Program-made: the position numbers and the translations under genes | In this document: in pieces, positions 38,159 through 46,615 of the stretch | How positions within the stretch are numbered: position 1 is the stretch's first letter | Layout of the letters: every line of letters begins with the position of its first letter | Assembly (NCBI GenBank): GCA_027577595.1 | Contig: JANBRJ010000112.1 | Location: forward strand, 1-51,199 | Origin: Coemansia sp. RSA 487 | Taxonomy: Eukaryota > Kickxellomycota > Kickxellomycetes > Kickxellales > Kickxellaceae | DNA length: 51,199 nt | Reading direction: 5' to 3' | Notes under the pieces: model-generated | What the model was told of the DNA's origin: nothing | The model's database searches: none | What the model saw: only the letters and a program-made list of their open reading frames with translations

Positions 38159-39406
38159 ATTTGTTCAACACTCGTTTTCTTACTTTCTGTTTCTTTTTTT
38201 CATATTTAGTAGTCAAGCTGTTATTTTTGTGATTTATCACAAATTCAATAAAAGCGAGTACATTACAATAGAGCCTGCAATTTTGTAAATGTTATAATTA
38301 TTGTTTAAATTTGTTGGCAAATGACAAAACCAAAAAGATACATGTGGCTACTGTCGATTCTGCGGCTATTCTCGCTAATGAATCACAAGCTTAAAGCAGA
38401 CAATGTGCGAACCTTAGCCATTTACTAAGTTACAGAGGGATTATATGTCTACCCATTGTAATAATCATCATCTGGCTTTGGGTTTGGATAGGGGCACGGG
38501 AGCGGTCTCTTTGATGTTCTGATGGGTGGCATTTATTGCTTGCAGGTGCTGGATAATTGTAAACAAACGTCGAATTTATGCTACTTGTTGGAAAATATGG
38601 CATGTGGATAAATAAAGTTAATTCTCCAAAATTTATACCAAAGATCTCTTTATAAAGATTTCATGAAATGAGGATATTGTATAATAAGAGATAACGTGCT
38701 TGACTTTATAATTGTATTATTACTGCCCAGAATAAAATGATGTGACAAAATGTAGAGAAATGCGAGTATACAGGCAATTTTACAAGGAAGATGAGCAACA
38801 GGCATCGCAGTAGGGATTTGATGATGTTTGTAAATGTTATGATGCTTGAAAATACCGCAATTGTATCCCATGGCTCATTTTTTAAGCAGGAAAGGGTAAT
38901 AGCTCATTTATGACAACAAGGATAAATAACAAAATGGAGCAAACAGGACTATGCAGCATCAGTGCCACAAGATATGGTAATGCTGAGCTTGAAAAATAAG
39001 CCATACTGATCCCGCAAAATAATACCCAAGCTTATAAGCATTGATGTGACATTTCCTTATGAGCCAGCAGTTATAAGTCATTTGTCTTTGATGATGGCAT
39101 AATGATTTTAATTGCTTTATTAAATTGTTTAAACTTGCTGATACTCATAAAAAAGTTATTAAAATAGTAAGGCAAGCTCAGTGGCAAATATTTTGTGTAT
39201 GGTAGCTATCTATATATATTTAATAGCGCAAGTTATTCCTTAAAATCAAATGTTACTCAATCACATTCACTTGACACCATGCACATATGGTGAGCTAGTA
39301 ATTCAAAAGCATACATTTTCGGATTACTTGGATGTGTTGGAAATTGAATTTTGCTATTGCTATTTAATTTGCGTTCTCGAGTTATTTAGCTTATCTGCTA
39401 TCTTGG
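38159..39406. other. AT-rich intergenic region, 1.25 kb
   Basis: No recognised gene. Two low-confidence frames: minus 38871-38650 (73 aa, starts MGYNCGIFKHHNIYKHH, with a hydrophobic centre) and plus 39250-39435 (61 aa). At 38346-38381 a zinc-knuckle-like CGYCRFCGYS is encoded, but with no ATG in its frame. Confidence 0.35.
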
Positions 39407-39601
39407 CTATTTTTCACCATTCAACTCTTTTGTGATCTTTGGGGTTTGTTCTTTCTTTTGCCCTGAATTTGCATTTGTGGATTTGTTGGCACCACCCTCT
39501 TTCTCTTCGCTCTTTTCTGGCTTGCTTACGAGATGGCATTTTTGAATAATAGTCGCCAGAGAAACAGTTGAAGACAAGTCGATTGCTGGGAGTTTGATTT
39601 G
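39407..39601 (-). CDS. Probable 3'-terminal exon of an unidentified gene
   Basis: An open minus-strand stretch of 64 codons and a stop, preceded by a good acceptor (TTTGCACTACAG, phase 0). It reads QIKLPAIDLSSTVSLATIIQ, then KCHLVSKPEKSEEKEGG and a Lys/Asn/Gln-rich tail ending KELNGEK. The composition is strongly coding-like, but there is no ATG. A frame starting at ATG 39857 (MASNHYHHKIAIAFFSDIGF) may be the first exon. No consensus donor (GTAAGT-like) links the two; a GTTGCA at the right phase is the best I see. If correct, the gene is divergent from the ATPase gene at 39896, with only about 38 bp between the starts. Identity unknown. Confidence 0.35.
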   Translation of the reverse strand, partial: QIKLPAIDLSSTVSLATIIQKCHLVSKPEKSEEKEGGANKSTNANSGQKKEQTPKITKELNGEK

Positions 39602-39895
39602 CTGTAGTGCAAATTATATCTTGGAATAAGCTACATTATAAGTGTGCTACCATATTTCGCTTGCAATTAGGCCAATACAACTAAAAGCAAAAATAAATGG
39701 AGTAAACGGATGTGGTGCAATGTTTCCGACATTCTAATCAGCAGTCCCATCTGGTTTTTGTAAAGTCCCACAACCTCTTTGCAACATTGGCCAAAGGAAA
39801 GCCAATGTCAGAAAAAAAAGCGATGGCTATTTTATGGTGGTAGTGATTAGAAGCCATTACGCTTGTTTTCTACACACTTGAATTACGAACAAAAT

Positions 39896-40975
39896 ATGGA
39901 TCCAGAGTCACAGCATGCCAGGCTATTGTTTCTCGATATCCTGTCGTTGCCGAGAGCGCAGTCATGCGATGCAATCCTTCTTTCTGGTGGGCTTGACACG
40001 TCGATTGCAGCCGAGGCAATGCTGACGATGACACCTAACAAAGAAACGTCGCAGCTACGCAAAGGAATAACAGTTACTGTTGATCCGTCAGAGAACGAAT
40101 TGGCTAGCAAGAACGGGCTGTTTACGCAAAAGCCCGAAGATGTTGATTACGCAACGGCGATTGCACAAAAGCTAAAGCTAAATCATCACATACTTAGGCC
40201 AACGCTGGACGAGCTTCTTAACGGGAAAATGATGGAGCTGTGTGTCCGTGTTCTGCGCACATTTGAGGGGATGGAGCTGCGCAACGCAGTAGTCATTGCA
40301 ACTGCGCTCAGCTACGCAAAGAGCATTGGGTGCAAGCGCGTGTGCACCGGCGACGGTGCGGATGAGCTGTTTGCAGGATACAGCTTTATGCACGGGATGG
40401 ACGACGCGAGGTTGCGCGAATCTACAGAGAACATGGCGCGCACCATGAAGTTTTGCGCTTTTCCGTTGGCAAAGGAAATCGGGATAGAAGTGTGGTCACC
40501 ATACCTGGAACCAGACGTCATTGCCTATGCAGTGTCCGAGCGCGGAAATACTCGGCAAATGAAGGTTGGCGAGTACGATGGTGAGGTGCATGGAAAGCTT
40601 GTTTTGCGCAAGGCGTTTCCGGAAGTTGTGTCGGCTTCGCGCACGAAGGCAGCGATTGAGTATGGTAGTGGGAGCACAGTGTTGGGTGCGCTGACCGAGC
40701 TCATTTTCTCGGATGCCGAGTTTGAAGCAGGGGCACGGGAGGCATTGGAAAGGCACGACGTTGTGGTGCGCACCAAGGAGCATTTGGCTTACTTTCGGAC
40801 ATTTCGCAAAGTCGTGCTGGAAGACAAGAAAGTGCTGAGCACGGTGCCCCGGTACCAGAAAGGGCCGGAAGCCGATGGCGTCTGTTGCCCTGACTGCAAG
40901 TTCCGGCTGCGAGACAACGGAAGCACAAATTACTGCGACGTTTGTGGTCTATACCCAGTTATCAAAAGCAAGTAG
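39896..40975 (+). CDS. Stand-alone asparagine-synthase-like PP-loop ATPase with zinc ribbon
   Basis: 359 residues. The asparagine synthase C-terminal (synthetase) domain is clear: ATP-binding LSGGLDTS (SGGxDS type, Thr in place of Asp's neighbour), CTGDGADELFAGYSF, and KLVLRKAFPE followed by RTKAAIEYGSGS. The N-terminal glutaminase domain of normal asparagine synthetase is absent, so it would use ammonia or a partner protein, or perform a different ATP-dependent amidation. The C-terminus carries CX2C-x14-CX2C (CPDCKFRLRD then CDVCGLYP), a zinc ribbon not found in ASN1/ASN2. I chose ATG 39896 over an upstream TTG in frame. Similar stand-alone proteins occur in archaea and some fungi; the substrate is unknown. 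Confidence 0.85.
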   Translation: MDPESQHARLLFLDILSLPRAQSCDAILLSGGLDTSIAAEAMLTMTPNKETSQLRKGITVTVDPSENELASKNGLFTQKPEDVDYATAIAQKLKLNHHILRPTLDELLNGKMMELCVRVLRTFEGMELRNAVVIATALSYAKSIGCKRVCTGDGADELFAGYSFMHGMDDARLRESTENMARTMKFCAFPLAKEIGIEVWSPYLEPDVIAYAVSERGNTRQMKVGEYDGEVHGKLVLRKAFPEVVSASRTKAAIEYGSGSTVLGALTELIFSDAEFEAGAREALERHDVVVRTKEHLAYFRTFRKVVLEDKKVLSTVPRYQKGPEADGVCCPDCKFRLRDNGSTNYCDVCGLYPVIKSK

Positions 40976-41266
40976 CTCTATTTATTTATCTGCTTTGAAG
41001 CAAGAGCCGTGGAGTTTGTGAGTGCTGAATGGGGGGCGTATAGAATCAATAGTTGTCACGTGGAGCAGCAAAAAGAGCGAGGCAAAAAGAAAAGGGAGGA
41101 TGGTTTGTCTGGTTTGTCAAAATTGCATTTTTTCTCTCTCATCATCTCTTTTCATCTGGTATTTTTCATCTTGTCTCTTTTCGTTAAATACGCAAGCACA
41201 TAGTTAAAGCTTTTAATTTAGTCAACGCCGCATACAGAACCCATAGTGCAACTTTTCCTGTTACTG

Positions 41267-42295
41267 ATGGCCACTGAAGGAGAAGAAGACGAGTTGGCCC
41301 GTGAGTCAATATCGCTTGACGTGGTATGGAAGGGCAGCGAGCGGTACACGCTGCGGGTATCCCGACACGCAACAGTGCTGTCGGTAAAGGCGCTGGTAGA
41401 AGAGCTGACGACGGTGGACGCTGTGAACCAAAAGCTCCTTGGCTTGGTCAAAGGGAAGCTGCCAAAGGACCACGACACGCTTGCGCAGCTGGGCGTAAGC
41501 AGCGGAGTCAAGGTACGGCTGGTAGGCACTCCTGCCGCAAACCGCTTGCGACCACCACACGAAAAAGATTTTTCAATTGCCGCTGGTGACGTCATCATGG
41601 GTGGATGTGCGATTCAAGATGACGACGACGCTGATCTGAGGAACAGTGGCGTGGTGATTGTGTCTGAAGACTGCGTACAGAAGCTGGACCGGATTCACAA
41701 GACTGCGGATGTCCGCATCATCAACAACCCTAGAACGGACCGCAAGCTTGTGGTCCTTGACCTGGACCACACGATCCTTGACTGCTCAAACACCACCGGA
41801 AACGCAGTAGATATGGCACGGCCCGGGCTGCACGAGTTCCTTTCAGCCGTTTACCCGCACTACGACATAATTGTGTGGAGTCAGACAAAGTGGTTTTATG
41901 TGGAAAGCAAAATGACAATGCTTGGGATGCTGACGCATCCGCGGTACAAGCTAGTGACGGCACTGGACATCTCTTCGATGATATACGTGGATATGCGGTA
42001 CAAGGGCAAAGTGGTTAGGCGCCAGATCAAACCGCTAGAGCTCATTTGGCTCCGGTTTCCCGAACACTATGGCCCGCACAATACTATCCATGTCGATGAC
42101 CTTGAACGGAACTTTGCCCTCAACTGGCAAAACGGTCTCAAAATCAAGCGATTCAGACACGCGGATCGTGCAAGGCACCCGTTTCGGTACGCCGATACAG
42201 AGCTGTACAAGTTGGCCGAGTATTTGGTTAAAATCTCTGGTCTAAGGACTTTGGAAGAGCTCGACCACACGAAGTGGAAAGACTACAAAAAGTGA
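41267..42295 (+). CDS. UBLCP1: Ubiquitin-like domain CTD phosphatase 1 (UBLCP1)
   Basis: A nuclear phosphatase that in animals dephosphorylates proteasome 19S subunits and lowers nuclear proteasome activity. 342 residues. N-terminal ubiquitin-like fold (about 10-80: SLDVVWKGSERYTLRVS, QKLLGLVKGKLPKDHDTL). FCP/SCP phosphatase domain (about 155-320) with catalytic DLDHTIL (D165, D167, T169), FLSAVYPHYDIIVWSQTKW, HVDDLERNFALNWQNGLKI and a conserved end TLEELDHTKWKDYKK. The domain order and length match human UBLCP1 (318). The GTG 21 bases upstream is ignored in favour of ATG 41267. Confidence 0.95.
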   Translation: MATEGEEDELARESISLDVVWKGSERYTLRVSRHATVLSVKALVEELTTVDAVNQKLLGLVKGKLPKDHDTLAQLGVSSGVKVRLVGTPAANRLRPPHEKDFSIAAGDVIMGGCAIQDDDDADLRNSGVVIVSEDCVQKLDRIHKTADVRIINNPRTDRKLVVLDLDHTILDCSNTTGNAVDMARPGLHEFLSAVYPHYDIIVWSQTKWFYVESKMTMLGMLTHPRYKLVTALDISSMIYVDMRYKGKVVRRQIKPLELIWLRFPEHYGPHNTIHVDDLERNFALNWQNGLKIKRFRHADRARHPFRYADTELYKLAEYLVKISGLRTLEELDHTKWKDYKK

Positions 42296-42337
42296 AATGG
42301 ACAGTCTTTTTCTTCTACAAAAGAGACGGCATCCCAT

Positions 42338-42382
42338 CCTAGAACTAGGATTCCTAGAACTAGGATTCCTAGAACCAGGATT
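42338..42382. repeat. 15-bp tandem repeat, three copies
   Basis: CCTAGAACTAGGATT twice and CCTAGAACCAGGATT once. Each unit is itself partly palindromic (CCTAG...CTAGG). On the minus strand it continues the open frame of the neighbouring relic as NPSSR/NPGSR units. It may mark an element end. Confidence 0.9.
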
Positions 42383-42592
42383 TGCCGTGGCTATAACCTT
42401 GGCTGCAGGCCTATTGCGACAAAAGTGCTCTGGAGTCTCGCCGTGATCGCGAATGTCATGGAAAATATGCCTGAAAGTGAGAACGGCGGCGAGATCTCGG
42501 TTGTACATGCGTGAACGAGGAGTCAGAACACCATCCACTTCCACGGGCCATACATAGCTCGCTGGTGCACTAAGGAGACCGCGGCAGAGCAC
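42383..42592 (-). pseudogene. Possible C-terminal relic of a Fanzor/TnpB-like nuclease
   Basis: The minus-strand frame contains VDGVLTPRSRMYNRDLAAVL, then TFRHIFHDIRDHGETPEHFC. The NRDLAAVLxFRHI segment followed by RxxGxxPxxF resembles the end of fungal Fanzor/OrfB proteins, where the NRD aspartate is the third RuvC active-site residue. Zinc-ribbon cysteines expected just before it are not evident, and no N-terminal parts are found nearby, so this is a short decayed piece. It adjoins transposon copy A and a 15-bp repeat. It could also come from another transposase with a similar end. Confidence 0.35.
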
Positions 42593-42719
42593 TTATTTCA
42601 TCTTCTCTCGTTGGTAGGCGGCATTTTCCAAACAAATACTGGTGTGGTGCTGACACTGATGTCGCCAGGCCGTTGAATGCTTCATAAAGATTTCTTGATG
42701 TGTGCCAGCACTGCAGTTT

Positions 42720-43055
42720 GGTTCTTGTTCAAGGTAGCAGTGGTATTTCTTCAGATTGCTGGGTTTCATTAGGACCAGTGTTAACTAACCACTTTAAAGA
42801 CAAACAGAAACCGAAAAGCCAATCCATTTTTAGTGTGAAACGATAGGCGTGTAGCGAACAGCTTTGTCCACAAAGCTCCGTTTGCGCCTCTTGCTTCCAA
42901 GCGCAAATATAACGCCAACTGACACAAGCAGCTTTTTCTTGAAATGCAAAATGCATTATCGCCACCGCAAACCTTTCACCACTTGACGCGTATACATCCT
43001 CTTATTCGACGCAACTAGGTTTGCATAGCACTGTTGGACCCCATCCTGGAACTTT
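42720..43055 (-). mobile_element. DDE_3-type DNA transposon fragment, copy A
   Basis: The reverse complement matches 50190-50525, with long shared runs (GATGTATACGCGT, GTGAAAGGTTTGCGGTGG, GCGCTTGGAAGCAAGAGGCG, ACCTTGAACAAGAAC). A frame of 78 codons remains open here (42965-42729; FAFQEKAACVSWRYICAWKQ), longer than in copy B over the same interval. The homology stops abruptly at 42720, right after ACAAGAAC; the DDE domain is not present. A truncated, older copy, inverted relative to copy B. Confidence 0.75.
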
Positions 43056-43460
43056 ATTAAAAAAAAAAGAGGGACAGGTGATGATCAAACGATGCTCCAA
43101 ATTATTTGTGATCGGCAAAAAAGAAGGGTTCTTTTTGACTTTTTTTCAAAGAGCGATCAGTGTTCCAGATCGTTTAGCAATGGATCTGTGTAGATACAAA
43201 AGTTTATTTCCCTTTTTTTAGCTTATCGATATGTTTACATTGATGAACAACTGCTTCTCATTATGCGACATCTCACCGAAACATTAACGTTATGCTTTTT
43301 TTTAAATTACAAGTCAGTTTTAGGCCCAGGAGCGGCATTAGCATTCCTCAAACGATAGCCGGAAAGGAAGAAAGAAAAAAAGAAGGAACCAACATCCTTT
43401 TGCTTTTGCAAATTAGCTATTTTCCTTGAAGTTAATATTATCCACATAGAAAAATTAACA
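43056..43460. other. Intergenic upstream of protease 43461
   Basis: AT-rich with homopolymer tracts (A10 near 43060, T9 near 43292). One 66-codon plus-strand frame (43021-43221) has no recognisable product. The promoter of the protease gene is expected here. Confidence 0.35.
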
Positions 43461-44579
43461 ATGAATGCTGTCACTGCAATGTACCATTATCTCTGGTACG
43501 TGCTGGCGATGGCAACAGCAACAAGCACGTTTATCCAGAGCACAAAAGGCACAGTACTATACAGACGCCCTGTAAACAAGGAGTCGTGGGCACACGTGGG
43601 ACGTGTAATCGGGGGCACGGATGCCAGCCAAGGCGTGTACCCGTTCATGGCGTTCCTTATGGTTGACGACGGCGACCTCACTGCCTTTTGCGGCGGCACC
43701 ATCATAGCGCGGCAATGGATTCTGACGGCAGCGCACTGCGTTGTCGACACATCGTCTGGCGGTGACAGCCTAACCAATAAAACTCAGCATCATCCCAAGG
43801 GAACCCACATAAAGGCTCGTAAATTCAAGTCGGTCAAAGCGAGCAAGGTAAAAGTGGGCGTGGGGAGTATCTACAACGCGCGCACACACACGTACTCTGT
43901 ATCCAAAGTGCACGTACACCCGGATTTGAACCTCGATTACTTTGACAACGACATTGCGCTGCTGAAGCTCAAGAAAAAGCTTCGTTTTGACGACAACGTG
44001 CAGCCGATTCATATCGACACAGACACAGTGACTGACGGGCTGGTGGTAACTGGCATCGGATGGGGCAAAACAACGCTGGAGAGCCAAACGACCGCTAACA
44101 CGCTGCAGCAAGTCGACTTGCGAATCGGTAACGAGGCGCTGTGCAAGCGCATTCGGCCCCAGTTCACCGGTAACAACGGGGACTACATATGCGTGACGAC
44201 ACCCGATGGCCGCGACACGTGCTCAGGCGACTCTGGAGGACCCCTGTTGCGTCGGTGCACCAGCAATCCGAATCTTAGCGGGTCCGCGGGCTCCGGGCCG
44301 TGGGTGCAGCTGGGAATTACCAGCTACGGCGATAACGCTGAGCGGGATGCAAACGCCGTGTGCGCTTCGTCGAATGGCGCCGGATTCTACACACACATAG
44401 CGCCATATCTGGGCTTTATCTCAAAAACAACAGGGATCAAGCAAAAGGATCTGGCTGCCAGATGCAACGGCCCCAAAGTCGAGTTCGTAGGCACCAGCGA
44501 TGCCACTGGCGTGTCTCCATCGGTGGCTTTCTCGGCCCTGGTCATAGCAATTGTTGTGGAGGTTTTGTTCAGCCTTTAG
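43461..44579 (+). CDS. Trypsin-like serine protease (S1), secreted, probably GPI-anchored
   Basis: 372 residues, one exon. N-terminal signal peptide (MYHYLWYVLAMATATSTF), short propeptide, activation site GRVIGGTDASQG, catalytic His92 (TAAHC), Asp164 (DNDIALLKL) and Ser258 (CSGDSGGP), with Asp252 at the specificity position predicting cleavage after Arg/Lys. Six or more Cys fit disulfides. The end (SVAFSALVIAIVVEVLFSL) is a hydrophobic tail without following charges, as in GPI signals, with small residues upstream. It is likely cell-wall or membrane bound. Related to the protease at 21777 (shared ITSYGDN against LTSYGDN, and FYTHIAPY against FSTHVAYY). Converges with PCCB 41 bp downstream. 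Confidence 0.93.
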   Translation: MNAVTAMYHYLWYVLAMATATSTFIQSTKGTVLYRRPVNKESWAHVGRVIGGTDASQGVYPFMAFLMVDDGDLTAFCGGTIIARQWILTAAHCVVDTSSGGDSLTNKTQHHPKGTHIKARKFKSVKASKVKVGVGSIYNARTHTYSVSKVHVHPDLNLDYFDNDIALLKLKKKLRFDDNVQPIHIDTDTVTDGLVVTGIGWGKTTLESQTTANTLQQVDLRIGNEALCKRIRPQFTGNNGDYICVTTPDGRDTCSGDSGGPLLRRCTSNPNLSGSAGSGPWVQLGITSYGDNAERDANAVCASSNGAGFYTHIAPYLGFISKTTGIKQKDLAARCNGPKVEFVGTSDATGVSPSVAFSALVIAIVVEVLFSL

Positions 44580-44620
44580 TAACATGTAAAGAAAAAAAAA
44601 TATATCTCCTCCAAAGCTTA

Positions 44621-46243
44621 CTAGAGAGGCATGTTGTCGTGTTTCTTGAGCGGGTTCTGCTGCTTCTTGTCCTGTAGGATCTCCAGCTCCTCGATGACAC
44701 GTTGGCGTGTAGTGGACGGGGTAATGATGTCGTCCAAGTATCCGCGCTGCGCAGCCGGCAGGGGATTGGCAAACAGACGGTTGTACTCGTCCTCTGCCTT
44801 TGCGCGGTTCTCAGGGTCCCGCTTCCACAGGATCTCCACAGCACCCTTGGCACCCATGACAGCCAGCTCCGCAGTGGGCCAAGCCAGATTGATATCGCCA
44901 CGCAGCTGCTTCGAGCTCATGACGCATTGGGCGCCGCCATATGCCTTACGTGTGGTAATGGCGATCTTGGGCACCGTGGCCTCTGCGTACGCATAAAGGA
45001 GCTTGGCGCCCTCACGGATGATGCCGTTGTGCTCTTGCTGCGTGCCTGGAAGGAACCCAGGCACGTCCACCAGCGTAATGAGAGGGATATTGAAAGCGTC
45101 GCAGAACCGCACAAAGCGCGCTGCCTTGACCGATGCATCGATATCCAGAACGCCCGAAGACACAAGAGGCTGGTTGCCAACGATGCCGACGCTGCGTCCA
45201 CCCATGCGTGCAAACCCAATAACGATGTTGCGCGCATACTCGGGCATGATCTCAAAGAACCGTGCGTCATCGACGATGCGCGTAACAACATCCTTGATAT
45301 CGTACGCCTTGTGCGAATCCGACGGCACCAGCGTATCAAGCGCCGCGTCGGCACGGTCCACGGGGTCTGTAGAGTAGCGCAGTGCCGACGGAGCACGGTT
45401 GGATTGCGGTAGATACGAAAGCAGCTCGCGGGTGCGCGCCAACGCCACCACATCGTTGTCAAACGCATCGTGTGCCACGCCCGATTTCTTGGTATGCGGA
45501 CCGGCTCCTCCGAGCTCCTCTTGCGTCACAGTTTCGTTTGTCACAGCCTTGACTACGTCGGGCCCCGTGACAAACAGATACGACGTGCCGCGGACCATGA
45601 AGGTGAAGTCGGTCAGCGCCGGCGAATAGACGGCTCCCCCGGCACAAGGACCCATGATCAGCGAGATCTGTGGAACCACGCCGGATGCAAGCACGTTGCG
45701 CTGAAAGATCTCTGCATATCCAGCCAGCGAATCCACGCCCTCTTGGATCCGTGCGCCACCTGAATCGTTCAATCCCACAACAGGCGCCCCCACCTGTACG
45801 GCCTTATCCATGATTTTACACACCTTAGCAGCAAATGTTTTCGAAAGCGAGCCCCCGAACGACGTAAAGTCTTGCGAAAACACATAAGTAGTGCGGCCGT
45901 TAACTTTCCCGACCCCTGTAACGACACCATCGCCTGTTATCTTTTGCGAAGCCATCCCAAAGTCCGTGCACTGGTGCTCGACGAACGCATCGTACTCGCG
46001 GAACGTCCCTGGATCCACCAGTAGCTCGATTCGTTCACGTGCTGTGAGTTTGCCTTTCTGATGCTGCGTATCGATGCGCTTTTGCCCACCGCCCGCATAT
46101 GCTGCTTGTCGCTTGTCCTCGATCCGTGCCTTGATTTCAGTCCCCTTGGTGCTGGCTGTTGCATAGAGCCTGGCCGACAAAGGCATAGCGCCTTTCATGG
46201 CGCTGCTCATGGCGCGCATTCTGCTTATACGACAAAGCATCAT
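44621..46243 (-). CDS. PCCB: Propionyl-CoA carboxylase beta chain, mitochondrial
   Basis: The carboxyltransferase subunit converting propionyl-CoA to (S)-methylmalonyl-CoA with the biotinylated alpha chain, in the mitochondrial matrix. From ATG 46243 it is 540 residues, as in human PCCB (539). The N-terminus [20 protein letters not shown] looks like a presequence. Family blocks: [127 protein letters not shown] and [18 protein letters not shown]. The frame continues upstream to 46450, but that part reads as leader. It implies a methylmalonyl pathway for odd-chain or branched substrates, which many ascomycetes lack. Confidence 0.95.
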   Translation of the reverse strand: MMLCRISRMRAMSSAMKGAMPLSARLYATASTKGTEIKARIEDKRQAAYAGGGQKRIDTQHQKGKLTARERIELLVDPGTFREYDAFVEHQCTDFGMASQKITGDGVVTGVGKVNGRTTYVFSQDFTSFGGSLSKTFAAKVCKIMDKAVQVGAPVVGLNDSGGARIQEGVDSLAGYAEIFQRNVLASGVVPQISLIMGPCAGGAVYSPALTDFTFMVRGTSYLFVTGPDVVKAVTNETVTQEELGGAGPHTKKSGVAHDAFDNDVVALARTRELLSYLPQSNRAPSALRYSTDPVDRADAALDTLVPSDSHKAYDIKDVVTRIVDDARFFEIMPEYARNIVIGFARMGGRSVGIVGNQPLVSSGVLDIDASVKAARFVRFCDAFNIPLITLVDVPGFLPGTQQEHNGIIREGAKLLYAYAEATVPKIAITTRKAYGGAQCVMSSKQLRGDINLAWPTAELAVMGAKGAVEILWKRDPENRAKAEDEYNRLFANPLPAAQRGYLDDIITPSTTRQRVIEELEILQDKKQQNPLKKHDNMPL

Positions 46244-46527
46244 CTTTTGTTGAAATGGTTGCTCAGCTTGCTTAAGAAGAAAAGAAACAGTAATAAGAGC
46301 TAAAGAAATAATTGAAAGATAAGAAAGGAGAACAGGAGAATGTTTGTACGGGCGGGATTCAGACGCTTTTTTTCCCACGATTTTAGCCATCGTCATCGAC
46401 ACGTGATGCATACAGAACAGACGCTTTTGATCTAGTTCGCTTTGCGTCAAAATCCTTGGAAAGCGTGGGAGATCAAAGAAGCCAATTGTAAGAAAATAGT
46501 GTAAGAAAATAATGATAATAATAAGAG

Positions 46528-46579
46528 CTAATGGAACTGCTGCTGTTGCTGGTACGACGACGACGGCGGCGGCATGCCT

Positions 46580-46615
<36 letters not shown>

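Noticed and set aside
38346-38381. Zinc-knuckle-like CGYCRFCGYS reading
   Set aside because: There is no ATG in that frame (a stop lies six codons upstream) and the nearby ATG at about 38321 is in another frame. It could be a broken micro-ORF but is unsupported.
46244-46450. Upstream extension of the PCCB frame ([13 protein letters not shown]...)
   Set aside because: Starting at 46243 gives a family-like length of 540 and a good presequence. The extension is not conserved-looking and is probably leader sequence.
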